From Oscillospiraceae bacterium (GTDB lineage: Bacteria; Bacillota; Clostridia; Oscillospirales; Oscillospiraceae): a stretch of 64,000 bases of DNA. The position numbers and the translations under genes are program-made. The DNA is taken from assembly GCA_017430455.1 (NCBI GenBank), contig JAFRMX010000008.1, positions 117,333 to 181,332 on the forward strand, read 5' to 3'. The notes beneath the pieces were generated by a model. That model was not told the DNA's origin. It saw only the letters and a list, made by a program, of their open reading frames with translations, and did not search any database. Positions 17,037 through 25,770 of the stretch are shown here, in pieces. Within the stretch, counting starts at the first letter, position 1. Every line of letters starts with the position of its first letter.

Positions 17037-18239
17037 ATGAACGCTGTCGGAATAGTTGCCGAATACAATCCTTTTCACAAAGGACACGAATACCATATTA
17101 ACAGGACAAAGGAACTTCTCGGTACAGATCTTCCTGTTGTGGCAGTCATGTCCGGGGATTTTGTACAGCGGGGGGAATGTGCCATATTCGATAAATTCGC
17201 CAGGGCAAAAGCTGCAGTTTTGTCAGGCGCTGACCTCGTTGTGGAACTCCCGGCACCTTACGTTCTTTCCTCAGCAGAAAACTACGCGCTATCCTCGGTC
17301 TCGCTCCTGAAAGCTCTCAGGGTAAGCCATATGTCATTCGGAAGCGAGTGCGGCGATATAAAAACACTTGAGAGCCTCGCAGAACTTGTCTGCAGCAATT
17401 CATTTATAAATGAACTTAAATCATATATCTCGGAAAATCCGACATTATCTTTTGCTTCCGCAAGGCAGATACTGGCTGAGAAATATCTCGGTAAAAACGG
17501 AAAGCTTCTCGGGAGTCCGAACAATATACTGGCAGTCGAATATCTGAAAGCAATAAAAAATCTTGAAACGGATATCACACCGGTAACTGTCAAGCGTGTG
17601 GGAGCGGGTCATGATACTGAGTCTGACGATCTTTTCAGGTCCGCTTCGGATATAAGAGAGCGTATTTTCAAGGAAGAGGATTATTGCCGGTTTATTCCCG
17701 AAAACTCTTTCAGGGTATTTAGAGAGGAGACAGAAAGAGGAAGAGGGCCCGTTTCCCTCAGCACTCTTGAAACAGCAGCACTCTCGAGACTCAGATCGCT
17801 TGACAGGGATGATTATTCCCGGATTAAAGACGCTGAAGACGGCCTTGGGAACAGAATATATGAAAATATAAGGAAGTATTCTTCGCTTGAAGATACGGTT
17901 TCCGCTTCTGTTACGAAAAAGCACCCTGCCTCCAGAGTCAGAAGAGTTCTGATGAATGCAGTTCTGGGTATAACGGCGGATCAGACAGAAGGCCTTCCTC
18001 CGTATCTGAGAGTCCTTGCTGCAAATGTGAAAGGAACCGAGTATCTCTCTTCTATCAGAGAATCTGCTCTTCTTCCGGTAATTGCAAAGAGCGCGGACAT
18101 AAGAGCTGAGAGCGGATACTGCAGGAGAGTATTCGATATTACATCTCTTGCACATGATTTTTATGTTCTCGGATTCAAAGGAAAAGAAAATCTGCTTTGC
18201 GGAGAAGACTACAGATATACACCCTTTATAAAGAGATAA
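17037..18239 (+). CDS. tmcAL: tRNA(Met) cytidine acetate ligase
   Basis: 400 aa. The beginning GIVAEYNPFHKGHEYHI carries the HxGH-type nucleotidylyltransferase motif (His14, His17), and RSASDIRERIF matches the second ATP-binding motif. The family (formerly YlbM) activates acetate as acetyl-AMP and makes N4-acetylcytidine at the wobble position of elongator tRNA-Met. ATG 17037 was chosen because GGGAGG lies just upstream; a TTG four codons earlier would put that site inside the gene. It is divergent from ackA, whose product handles the same metabolite. Confidence 0.93.
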   Translation: MNAVGIVAEYNPFHKGHEYHINRTKELLGTDLPVVAVMSGDFVQRGECAIFDKFARAKAAVLSGADLVVELPAPYVLSSAENYALSSVSLLKALRVSHMSFGSECGDIKTLESLAELVCSNSFINELKSYISENPTLSFASARQILAEKYLGKNGKLLGSPNNILAVEYLKAIKNLETDITPVTVKRVGAGHDTESDDLFRSASDIRERIFKEEDYCRFIPENSFRVFREETERGRGPVSLSTLETAALSRLRSLDRDDYSRIKDAEDGLGNRIYENIRKYSSLEDTVSASVTKKHPASRVRRVLMNAVLGITADQTEGLPPYLRVLAANVKGTEYLSSIRESALLPVIAKSADIRAESGYCRRVFDITSLAHDFYVLGFKGKENLLCGEDYRYTPFIKR

Positions 18240-18267
18240 GAGCATTGCTTTATTTTAAACATATATT

Positions 18268-18276
18268 TGGTATAAT
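18268..18276 (+). promoter_or_regulatory. Extended -10 promoter before the zinc-ribbon gene
   Basis: TGG directly followed by TATAAT (18271-18276), about 50 bases before the start codon. No good -35 box at 17 bases. This probably drives the 18.3-21.5 kb run. Confidence 0.55.
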
Positions 18277-18324
18277 AATTGCAATCTGTAATTTCCAATA
18301 ATAAGAAAAGAGGAGGTAAAGTGA

Positions 18325-19692
18325 ATGATAGCATGTCCCGGATGCGGCGCAAATCTGACATTCGACATCTCTTCCCAGCAAATGAAATGCAACTATTGCG
18401 GCAATATCTATGACCCATACCGGTTTGACAACATGGAAAAAGACGCCGATGAGAGCCTTGTATTCGACGTGTGGGTCTATAACTGCCCGCAATGCGGCGC
18501 GGAGCTTATGACGACAGACGAGACGGACGCTACAGCCTTCTGCCCATACTGCGGCAATACTTCTCTCCTGATGGACAAGATGAGAAAGGCCAAGAGACCG
18601 AGCTATATCATTCCGTTTCAGATCACAAAAGAGGAATGCAAGGCTGCATACCTGAGAGAGGCGAAAAAAGCTGTTTTTACTCCTTCGGAATACAAGAGGG
18701 AAGAACTGATCGACAGCTTCCGCGGGATCTACATGCCTTACTGGAGCTTCAGAGTCGAGCAGCAGGGAGAAGCTCATATTGAGGCCGAATCCCCGTCTTC
18801 TCGCGACGGAGATTATGTGGTAACGGACCATTACGATATAAGGGCACAGATAGATACTGTTTACGACGGCATTACGCATGACGCCTCCAGAGCCTTTGAC
18901 GATGAGATAAGCGAGTGCCTCTCTCCGTTTGACGCGCACAAGATAGTTCCTTTTACTCCCGGATTCTTAAGCGGATTCTACGCAGATGTGGCTGATGAAG
19001 ATCCCGGTAAATATGAAAAGAGAGTAAAAGAATACACAGAGCTCGAAACTGCAAGAAAGCTTCTGGAGGATAACGGAGTCAGAGCCACAACGAGCGATCT
19101 GATGCTCAAAGGGGTTTCCAATGTTCAGGTTCCGAGTGAGATCGGTTCGGTATACAGAGTATTCTATCCCGTATGGTTCATGAGCTACAGAAACGGGAAC
19201 AATATCACATACGCGACAGTCAATGGGCAGACAGGGAAAGTCGTCGCGGATTTCCCGATAAGCACATCGAGATTTATACTGGCTGTTCTGCTTGCGGCTC
19301 TGGCCTTCTTTATCCCGTTGAATTTCTTCTTCACATTGAAACCGGGGGCTGCCCTGGCCGTAACGACACTTCTGCTTATAATAGGTATGATCATGACCCG
19401 CAGAGAGAACAGAAAGCTTCTCGATCGCCTGGAAGGGACACAAAGGGAGACGATATTGGGGAAGATCTCCTCGATCCAGGCGCTTTCAGCGATACTTACG
19501 ATCGGATGCGTCATTCTCGCGGCTTTCATTCTGGTGACCAATCCGGTCCGGAACAAAGACTATTACATCCCTTGCTTTATTGAAGCGGCGGTACTATTCC
19601 TTACAATTTTCATGAACTTCCTGGTTCAGAAAAAACTCGCGACGAGACGTCCGCCCCAGTTCAACAAGAAAGGGGGGAACGACAATGCGTAA
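18325..19692 (+). CDS. Membrane protein with two N-terminal zinc ribbons
   Basis: 455 aa, with AGGAGG eight bases before the ATG. Two four-Cys zinc ribbons lie at Cys4/7/22/25 and Cys54/57/73/76 (CPGC, CNYC, CPQC, CPYC). A middle domain (about 85-305) with many Tyr/Trp and acidic residues follows. Hydrophobic segments occur at about 312-345 and 385-430, and the basic C-terminus should be cytoplasmic. The zinc ribbons resemble the TFIIB-type ribbons found on many clostridial membrane proteins; the function is unknown. The last eight bases overlap the next gene, implying coupled translation with the Cys-tailed protein. Confidence 0.75.
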   Translation: MIACPGCGANLTFDISSQQMKCNYCGNIYDPYRFDNMEKDADESLVFDVWVYNCPQCGAELMTTDETDATAFCPYCGNTSLLMDKMRKAKRPSYIIPFQITKEECKAAYLREAKKAVFTPSEYKREELIDSFRGIYMPYWSFRVEQQGEAHIEAESPSSRDGDYVVTDHYDIRAQIDTVYDGITHDASRAFDDEISECLSPFDAHKIVPFTPGFLSGFYADVADEDPGKYEKRVKEYTELETARKLLEDNGVRATTSDLMLKGVSNVQVPSEIGSVYRVFYPVWFMSYRNGNNITYATVNGQTGKVVADFPISTSRFILAVLLAALAFFIPLNFFFTLKPGAALAVTTLLLIIGMIMTRRENRKLLDRLEGTQRETILGKISSIQALSAILTIGCVILAAFILVTNPVRNKDYYIPCFIEAAVLFLTIFMNFLVQKKLATRRPPQFNKKGGNDNA

Positions 19693-20521
19693 ACGCTTAT
19701 TATTCCGCAGTTTCTGTCTGATATTCGTCCTTTTCATGCTTGCGGGTATTATTCCTCCCAAGGCTTTCGCGGAAACTGAAACTGCTGCCCCTATAAATTT
19801 AACAGGCGAAAATTTCGAGTATTTCGATTCCGAAAACGGTTATGCTGCGATAATTATTGACGATCTCGGTCTTCTTAAGGAAGGCGAGGGTGAAACGCTT
19901 CTTGAAAATATGAAGCCGCTTACCCAATTCGGAAACGTCGCATTCTGGTCTACGGATGAATACACATATAATGAAGTCGAGCAGGCTAGGCTTAAACGCA
20001 GATCCCTGTTTGGGATGACCAGCGCGACAATATTTGCCGTCAATATGAATGTCCGCAAGATAAGCATCCAGAGCTACGGCCTTATAGAGGAAAGCATAAG
20101 CAGTTCATACGCCAATACGATCACCAACAACGTAAGAGGCTATGCCACCAGAGGCGATTACTGCGGCGCTGCATCAAATGCTTATTACCAGATCCTGCAG
20201 GTCCTCGAAGGCAACAGGATAGCCCAGCCGATGAAGTATTTCTCAAATGCCTGTATAGCGCTGATGCTGGGGCTTATAATAATGATCTCTGCTGTATTCA
20301 GACACAGCTCCAGTTTTATTCGTCCCAGTGTTTCCTCGCTCCTTGCCTACACTGTCGGAGGAGCAGTGACTGCGTATGCGCTCAAGAGAGTGTTGACGGG
20401 AACTGAAAGGCATTACAGCCCGGTCACATCATCCTCCTCCGGAAGCAGCTGTTCAAGCTGCGGAGGCGGAGGAGGCGGAGGCTGCTCAAGCTGCGGGAGC
20501 GGCGGTTCCAGCAGCTTCTGA
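19685..20521 (+). CDS. TPM-like membrane protein with a Cys/Gly/Ser tail
   Basis: 278 aa. Residues 1-29 are a signal peptide ending AFA. Residues about 50-185 resemble the TPM (YgcG-type) extracellular domain: a DDLGLL block, then ATIFAVNMNVRKISIQSYG and GDYCGAASNAYYQILQ. Two membrane segments follow (about 190-206 and 217-235). The C-terminal tail (247-278) is Ser/Gly with four Cys in CSSCGGGGGGGCSSC (256, 259, 267, 270), placed on the cytoplasmic side if the topology is correct. TPM proteins often end in Gly-rich tails, but paired Cys are notable. A radical SAM enzyme begins one base after the stop codon, so the tail is a possible substrate for modification; alternatively it binds metal. 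Confidence 0.7.
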   Translation: MRKRLLFRSFCLIFVLFMLAGIIPPKAFAETETAAPINLTGENFEYFDSENGYAAIIIDDLGLLKEGEGETLLENMKPLTQFGNVAFWSTDEYTYNEVEQARLKRRSLFGMTSATIFAVNMNVRKISIQSYGLIEESISSSYANTITNNVRGYATRGDYCGAASNAYYQILQVLEGNRIAQPMKYFSNACIALMLGLIIMISAVFRHSSSFIRPSVSSLLAYTVGGAVTAYALKRVLTGTERHYSPVTSSSSGSSCSSCGGGGGGGCSSCGSGGSSSF

Positions 20522-20522
20522 G

Positions 20523-21497
20523 ATGGAGATCACATACCTGGGGGAGCATATCCTTCAGTGGCATATTACCCACAGATGCAATCTGCGCTGTGCCCACTGC
20601 TACCAGAGCGAATACGCCTCCGAGATGTCCGGGGAAGAACTCTTTCCGGCTCTCGACAAATATGAAAGGTTCCTGAAAGAGAAGCGCCTTCACGGGCATA
20701 TCAATCTGACAGGCGGCGAGCCTCTGGTGCACCCGGACTTTTTCATATATTCCAGAGAAATCAGAAGAAGGAACATGGATCTCGGTATCCTCACGAACGG
20801 GACTCTGATAGACAGAGAAAAGGCAAAGCTCATTGCAGAACTGAGACCATTATTCGTGCAGGTGAGCCTTGACGGAACAAGGCGTATCCACAATTCAGTG
20901 AGGGGCAGAGGAAGCTTTGAAAGAACAATAAGAGGGATAGACCGCCTTAAGATAGAAGGAGTCTGTGTCCATGTCTCATTTACTGCGCAGAAAACAAATC
21001 TAAATCAGCTCAGGGCGCTTGCAAGAGTCTGCAGGGCTCATAAAGTCGATAAGCTATGGTTTGACAGAGTGGTGATTCCTTCTGATGAGGACAGGTCAGG
21101 GCTCAGTCTCACGACAGAGGAGTATAAAAAACTTATTGAAACTGCAGGAAAGCTGCATGCTCGGGGCCTTGTCTCATGCAGCAGAGCACTTCAGTTTCTC
21201 GGATGTGAAAAATCGGAGTGTTACCGATGCGGAGCAGGAGAGAATCTTCTTATCTTTTTAGCAGACGGAGGTATCATGCCATGCAGGAGACTTCCTTTTG
21301 TAATAGGAAATATAAGGGATGGAGAACTGAAGGATATACTCGAAAACAGCGAAACTATGCAGTCCCTTGCAAATGCTCCTGTTCCGAAGGATTGTTTATC
21401 CTGCAGATACTCCGGGAAATGCAGGGGCGGAGCAAAGTGCGTGACATATGCTCAGACCGGAAGACTTTTCGCAAAAGACGTCAACTGCTGGCGTTAA
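20523..21497 (+). CDS. Radical SAM enzyme with SPASM-type C-terminal cluster domain
   Basis: 324 aa. The radical SAM motif CNLRCAHC places Cys19, 23 and 26 for the SAM-binding [4Fe-4S] cluster. LTGGEP follows and VSLDG is a typical later strand of the barrel. The C-terminal part has many Cys (CYRC, PC, then 291, 294, 300, 306 and 322), fitting a SPASM domain with one or two auxiliary clusters, as in peptide-modifying enzymes (PqqE, sactipeptide and SCIFF maturases) and also NirJ/AhbD-type haem enzymes. The ATG comes one base after the stop of the Cys-tailed TPM-like gene and has only a weak ribosome site, so it is likely translationally coupled. No haem genes are nearby, which favours a peptide or protein substrate. 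Confidence 0.85.
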   Translation: MEITYLGEHILQWHITHRCNLRCAHCYQSEYASEMSGEELFPALDKYERFLKEKRLHGHINLTGGEPLVHPDFFIYSREIRRRNMDLGILTNGTLIDREKAKLIAELRPLFVQVSLDGTRRIHNSVRGRGSFERTIRGIDRLKIEGVCVHVSFTAQKTNLNQLRALARVCRAHKVDKLWFDRVVIPSDEDRSGLSLTTEEYKKLIETAGKLHARGLVSCSRALQFLGCEKSECYRCGAGENLLIFLADGGIMPCRRLPFVIGNIRDGELKDILENSETMQSLANAPVPKDCLSCRYSGKCRGGAKCVTYAQTGRLFAKDVNCWR

Positions 21498-21534
21498 ATA
21501 ACTATACTCATCAGATGAGCGAAAGGATAATAAT

Positions 21535-22065
21535 ATGAAGATCCGCATGAAACAGGGCGATATCACAAGAGTCTCGGATGTCGACGCGATAGTGAATGCT
21601 GCCAATAAGAGCCTGCTCGGAGGCGGAGGTGTGGACGGAGCAATACACAGAGCTGCAGGTCCTAAGCTTCTCGAGGAGTGCAGAACACTGCACGGATGCG
21701 ACACCGGAGGTGCCAAACTGACAGGGGCATATGATCTCCCTTGTAAATATGTAATTCATACGGTCGGGCCGGTTTGGGGCGGAGGAAACAGGGGAGAGGC
21801 AGAGCTTCTCGCAAACTGCTACAAAAACTCCCTTCGCGTGGCGTTAGAAAACGGAATACGCTCTGTTGCATTTCCTTCCATCTCTACCGGAGCATACAGA
21901 TTTCCGTTGGAAAAGGCGGCTCAGATCGCGGTAAGCACGGTCAGGGTATTTGCTGAGGAGCATCCGGATAAGCTCGATCTTGTCGAATGGATCCTCTTCG
22001 ACAAGCGAACCTTTGATGCTTACGAAAAGGCTCTGAAGGATCTTGAGGAGTGTGTAAACGAATGA
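21535..22065 (+). CDS. Macro domain protein (ADP-ribosyl / O-acetyl-ADP-ribose hydrolase type)
   Basis: 176 aa, a single macro domain of the YmdB/MacroD class. GDITRVSDVDAIVNAANKSLLGGGGVDGAIHRAAG contains the ADP-ribose loop with the catalytic Asn/Asp region, and PSISTGAYRFPLEKAA is the second binding loop. Members remove ADP-ribose from proteins or deacetylate O-acetyl-ADP-ribose. Its TGA overlaps the ATG of the PI-PLC gene by four bases (ATGA), so the two are an operon. Confidence 0.93.
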   Translation: MKIRMKQGDITRVSDVDAIVNAANKSLLGGGGVDGAIHRAAGPKLLEECRTLHGCDTGGAKLTGAYDLPCKYVIHTVGPVWGGGNRGEAELLANCYKNSLRVALENGIRSVAFPSISTGAYRFPLEKAAQIAVSTVRVFAEEHPDKLDLVEWILFDKRTFDAYEKALKDLEECVNE

Positions 22066-23024
22066 AAAGAGCAACTGCAATACTTATAATAATAGCTGTA
22101 ATCCTTTGCGCTTATCCTTACGCCGTGAGGCTGTTTGCAAACGGGGCCATAGACAATACAGTTACGGAGCCGGAAATGAGCTCATGGATGCAGGATATAA
22201 AAGATGAAGCGAAAGTATCCGAGATAGTTATACCGGGTTCTCATGACGCCGGAACAGCCGGATTTTCATGGCTTGCGGAGACACAGAACAGGAACATAAA
22301 AGAACAGCTCAACGCAGGAACCAGATATTTCGACTTGCGCGTACAGAGCACGGGTAAAGGTCTTGTCTTTTATCACAGCATATTCAATGGCAACAGTTAT
22401 ATAGAAGCAAGGTCTGATATTCTGGATTTCTTAGCTTTAAATCCCACAGAGTTCGTTATCTTGGATTTCCAGCATTTCAAAGGCGATGACACACAGTCGC
22501 TTCTGGTTGAAGATATCCGAAATAATCTCGAACCGTATGCGGTTGCAAATGAGACCGGAGCTTCCGACGCGGAATTCATCTCCTCGCTCACCCTGGCAGA
22601 TGTGAGGGGAAAATGCATTATCTTCTGGGGAGACGAAAACACTCTGCCCGACATGAACTGTGTATTTCTGAGGAACAATGACAGCGGAACCAGAAATAAT
22701 TCCTGCTTACAATCGTTTTATATCGGAGATAACAACAAGAAATCCTCATCCTGGTATATAGAAAACGCCTTGCCGGAATATATCAGTATGAGAAAAGGTC
22801 AGAGTGAAGGGCTCTTCGTTCTGCAGGGACAACTGACAGACGGATTGTTTATAAGAGGGCCGAGGCTCAGGGAAGCCGGTCACAACCGAAATATGAGCAG
22901 CTATATCAACTCACTTGCAGACTCAGAAGATCTTGGATATATAAATGTCATAATGAGAGATTATGTCGGTCCGTCGAAGAACGCTGAAATAATAGCATTA
23001 AACGGAGCCAAAGGACTTCTGTAA
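22062..23024 (+). CDS. PI-PLC X-domain protein, membrane-anchored or secreted
   Basis: 320 aa from ATG 22062, which overlaps the macro gene stop; an ATG four codons earlier is less likely. Residues 3-27 are a signal or anchor segment. The X domain of phosphatidylinositol-specific phospholipase C is recognised from IPGSHDAGTAGFSW (first catalytic His), GTRYFDLRVQ (conserved Arg) and VFYHSIF (second catalytic His), followed by NPTEFVILDFQHF. Bacterial enzymes cleave phosphatidylinositol or glycosyl-PI outside the cell without Ca2+. Most bacteria lack PI, so the natural substrate is open. Confidence 0.88.
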   Translation: MKRATAILIIIAVILCAYPYAVRLFANGAIDNTVTEPEMSSWMQDIKDEAKVSEIVIPGSHDAGTAGFSWLAETQNRNIKEQLNAGTRYFDLRVQSTGKGLVFYHSIFNGNSYIEARSDILDFLALNPTEFVILDFQHFKGDDTQSLLVEDIRNNLEPYAVANETGASDAEFISSLTLADVRGKCIIFWGDENTLPDMNCVFLRNNDSGTRNNSCLQSFYIGDNNKKSSSWYIENALPEYISMRKGQSEGLFVLQGQLTDGLFIRGPRLREAGHNRNMSSYINSLADSEDLGYINVIMRDYVGPSKNAEIIALNGAKGLL

Positions 23025-23051
23025 TATAATTAACATTCGGAGGAAATGATC

Positions 23052-23372
23052 ATGACTGTAAAACCGGGATACAATTATTACTGCGACATAAGTGTCAAGT
23101 ACGGACTCGTCCCCGTAAAGATCAGCGCTGTTATCAGAGTGGACTCGGAGACCTCTTTTCACGGTGAAGGCACTGCAATGGGAAAGACGATCGGATTTAA
23201 GAACGGAGTCATAAAAGACGGGAGATACTGTTTCAGCGTCACGGCGAAGGGTATGAGGGCTGCGATAGAGGCCTCATTGAATCCTGACGGCTCCATCGCC
23301 GGAACGGCAACGCTTGCCGGCAGCAAGCCCATTCCCTGTAAAGGAAATGTGACCAGAGAAGAGAAAGCCTGA
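23052..23372 (+). CDS. Small hypothetical protein
   Basis: 106 aa from ATG 23052, chosen because GGAGG is eight bases upstream; an ATG six bases earlier is too close to it. The protein is rich in beta-forming residues with repeated Gly (AMGKTIGFKNGVIKDGRY, SLNPDGSIAGTATLAGSK), suggesting a small beta-sandwich or barrel without signal peptide or membrane segment. No family was recognised. A terminator follows, so it ends the macro/PI-PLC run. Confidence 0.65.
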   Translation: MTVKPGYNYYCDISVKYGLVPVKISAVIRVDSETSFHGEGTAMGKTIGFKNGVIKDGRYCFSVTAKGMRAAIEASLNPDGSIAGTATLAGSKPIPCKGNVTREEKA

Positions 23373-23395
23373 TTTTTGCGTACAGAGACGCAAGG

Positions 23396-23423
23396 ATACC
23401 GCCTTTGCGAAGGCGGTATTTTT
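23396..23423 (+). terminator. Terminator after the small hypothetical gene
   Basis: ATACCGCCT pairs with AGGCGGTAT around a six-base loop and is followed by TTTTT. Confidence 0.85.
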
Positions 23424-23437
23424 ATGTTCCGAACTTC

Positions 23438-23465
23438 TTGTGCTATCTGAAAAAGATGCTATAAT
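23438..23465 (+). promoter_or_regulatory. Promoter of prfA
   Basis: TTGTGC (23438-23443), a 16-base spacer, and TGC-TATAAT (TATAAT at 23460-23465), an extended -10 element. It lies 38 bases before the ATG. Confidence 0.65.
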
Positions 23466-23502
23466 AACATGTCAAAATAGAAAGAGTATCGGATGACCTT
23501 AT

Positions 23503-24576
23503 ATGCAGGACAGATTCTATAAAATTTTAAACAGATATGAAGAACTGAATGCAAGGCTTTCAAAACCTCAGATCCTCTCTGACAACGAGAGCTATACCGC
23601 ATGCCTGAAGGAGATCAGTGAGCTCAGGGAGACAGCTGAAGTTGTAGCAGAACTGAAAAAAGCCGAAGAGGATCTCGAGTCTGTAAAAGAGATGATGGCT
23701 GATCCGGAACTAAAGGATATGGCCAAAGAGGAGCACACCGCTCTTGAGGAGAAGATAAGCTCGCTCGGTGAGAGGATAAAAATACTTCTGCTCCCGAGGG
23801 ACCCGAATGACTCAAAGAACGTCATTATGGAGATCAGAGGTGGAGTCGGCGGTGAGGAGGGTATGCTCTTCGCTGCAGATCTCTACCGCATGTACAGCAT
23901 GTATGCCGAGGTCAAAGGCTTCAATACAGATATTGCCAATATAAACGAAACTGAGCTCGGGGGCATAAAAGAGATCAGTTTTGTTGTCGAGGGGCAGGGG
24001 GCATATTCAAGGCTGAAATATGAAGCGGGCACGCACCGCGTTCAGAGAGTTCCGGTAACGGAATCGGGAGGCAGGATCCATACATCGGCAGCCACTGTTG
24101 CAGTATTGCCCGAGATAGAGGAACTCGATTTTCATCTTGATATGAAGGATGTTCAGATAGACGTCTTCAGATCCTCCGGAGCGGGAGGCCAGAAAGTCAA
24201 CAAGACCTCTTCGGCTATTCGAGTAACACACATACCGACCGGAATGGTCGTGGAGTGTCAGGATGAGCGAAGTCAGTATAAGAATAAAGACAGGGCACTT
24301 CAGATACTCAGATCCCGTCTTTACGAGATCGAGAGACAGAAGAGAGATTCGGAAGTTGCCTCTGAGAGAAAAAGCCAGGTCGGCAGCGGGGACAGAAGCG
24401 GCAGAATCAGGACTTATAATTATCCTCAGAACCGCGTGACAGACCACCGTCTCGAAGGGACCGACAAGAACTTCAATTTAAGTGCAGTAATAGACGGGGA
24501 TCTGGATCCCATCATTGACGCGCTTACTCTTCAGGAACAGAGCAGGATGCTCGCGGAGTCCGGAAATGGAAACTGA
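23503..24576 (+). CDS. prfA: Peptide chain release factor 1
   Basis: 357 aa, full length. The GGQ motif for peptide release is present (SSGAGGQKVNKT), and the stop-codon reading tripeptide is PVT within HRVQRVPVTESGGRIHTS, the PxT form of RF1, which reads UAA and UAG. The final bases overlap the start of the TsaC-CoaE gene by 11 bases. The usual prmC (hemK) methyltransferase gene is not beside it here. Confidence 0.97.
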   Translation: MQDRFYKILNRYEELNARLSKPQILSDNESYTACLKEISELRETAEVVAELKKAEEDLESVKEMMADPELKDMAKEEHTALEEKISSLGERIKILLLPRDPNDSKNVIMEIRGGVGGEEGMLFAADLYRMYSMYAEVKGFNTDIANINETELGGIKEISFVVEGQGAYSRLKYEAGTHRVQRVPVTESGGRIHTSAATVAVLPEIEELDFHLDMKDVQIDVFRSSGAGGQKVNKTSSAIRVTHIPTGMVVECQDERSQYKNKDRALQILRSRLYEIERQKRDSEVASERKSQVGSGDRSGRIRTYNYPQNRVTDHRLEGTDKNFNLSAVIDGDLDPIIDALTLQEQSRMLAESGNGN

Positions 24577-25768
24577 AATACTTACAAATGATCTCAATAA
24601 AGCAGCGGGAATAGTTAAAAAAGGCGGCCTCGTTGCTGTTCCGACCGAGACCGTATACGGACTTGCCGGAAACGGTCTTGACAAAAATGCAGTTGATAAG
24701 ATCTATGAGGTGAAGGGCAGACCCCGTATAAAACCTCTTTCGCTTATGGTTCCGGGAGAAGAGAGCATAAAGAAGTACTGTAATGATATCCCTGAAGCTG
24801 CATATACTCTTGCGGGCGAATTTTGGCCTGGACCTTTGACGATCGTTTTGAACGCAAAGACGGATCTTATTCCGGAGATAGTCCTCGCAGGGGGCAACAC
24901 TGTGGGTCTGAGATGCCCCGACAGTTCAAAAACGCTGGAGCTTTTAAAGCTGGCCGGCGTTCCGTTTGCTGCGCCCTCAGCAAACCCTTCGGACGGAAAA
25001 AGCCCGGTTACCGCAGAAGATGTCCTGAACTATTTCAGCGGAAAGATAGATGCTGTAATAGACGGAGGTCAGTGCAGGGAGGGATTCGAATCCACTATTA
25101 TAGATCTCTCGAAAACACCATACAGGATACTGAGACAGGGCGCTTTGGGAAAAGATGATATCACAAAAGCTCTTGTCCGGGGAATTAAGAAAATAGGTAT
25201 TACCGGCGGAAGCGGGACCGGTAAAACGACGGCATTGTTTGCGTTGGAGGAGCTCGGCGCTTACACTTTGGACTGTGACGAGCTTTACCATGATATGCTC
25301 ATGTCCGATAAGGATTTGATTTCAGAGATCCTTGATACTTTTCCGGCAGCCTCCGATAACGGAGCTGTGAACAGGAAGAAGCTGGCTTCTATTGTTTTTT
25401 CGGACAGCGGCTTGCTTTTGAAGCTCAACGAGATCACTCACAAGCATGTCATGGCTGAAATAGACAAAAGACTTACAATAGCAGCGTTAAACGGATATAC
25501 TCTTGCCGGAATAGATGCTGTCGAGCTGTTCGGAAGCGGTGCGTCAGCACTGTGCGATCTGACAGTCGGAGTTTTGGCGGAAAAGAAGACCAGACTGAAA
25601 CGTATCATCGAACGCGATGGCATCTATTATCAGGATGCTCTTGCGCGTATTAACGCACAGAAAGACGACAGCTATTTCAAGGAACACTGCGACTATGTTG
25701 TTTATAACAACGATGACATGGATTCCTTTCATAAAAACTGTATTATATTTTTTAAGGAGATAATATAA
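24566..25768 (+). CDS. Fusion of threonylcarbamoyl-AMP synthase (TsaC/YrdC) and dephospho-CoA kinase (CoaE)
   Basis: 400 aa from ATG 24566 inside the end of prfA. Residues 1-205 are a YrdC/TsaC domain with GGLVAVPTETVYGLAGN, KGRPRIKPLSLM and PSANPSDGKSP; it makes threonylcarbamoyl-AMP for t6A in tRNA. Residues 208-400 are a dephospho-CoA kinase: P-loop GGSGTGKT (214-221) and DCDELYH (236-242) in the place of the CoaE DADxxxH motif, with an Arg-rich lid near RLKRIIERDG. CoaE is the last enzyme of CoA synthesis. No stop or frameshift separates the halves, so one polypeptide should carry both activities. Both domains keep their main motifs. Confidence 0.88.
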   Translation: METEILTNDLNKAAGIVKKGGLVAVPTETVYGLAGNGLDKNAVDKIYEVKGRPRIKPLSLMVPGEESIKKYCNDIPEAAYTLAGEFWPGPLTIVLNAKTDLIPEIVLAGGNTVGLRCPDSSKTLELLKLAGVPFAAPSANPSDGKSPVTAEDVLNYFSGKIDAVIDGGQCREGFESTIIDLSKTPYRILRQGALGKDDITKALVRGIKKIGITGGSGTGKTTALFALEELGAYTLDCDELYHDMLMSDKDLISEILDTFPAASDNGAVNRKKLASIVFSDSGLLLKLNEITHKHVMAEIDKRLTIAALNGYTLAGIDAVELFGSGASALCDLTVGVLAEKKTRLKRIIERDGIYYQDALARINAQKDDSYFKEHCDYVVYNNDDMDSFHKNCIIFFKEII

Positions 25769-25770
25769 AA

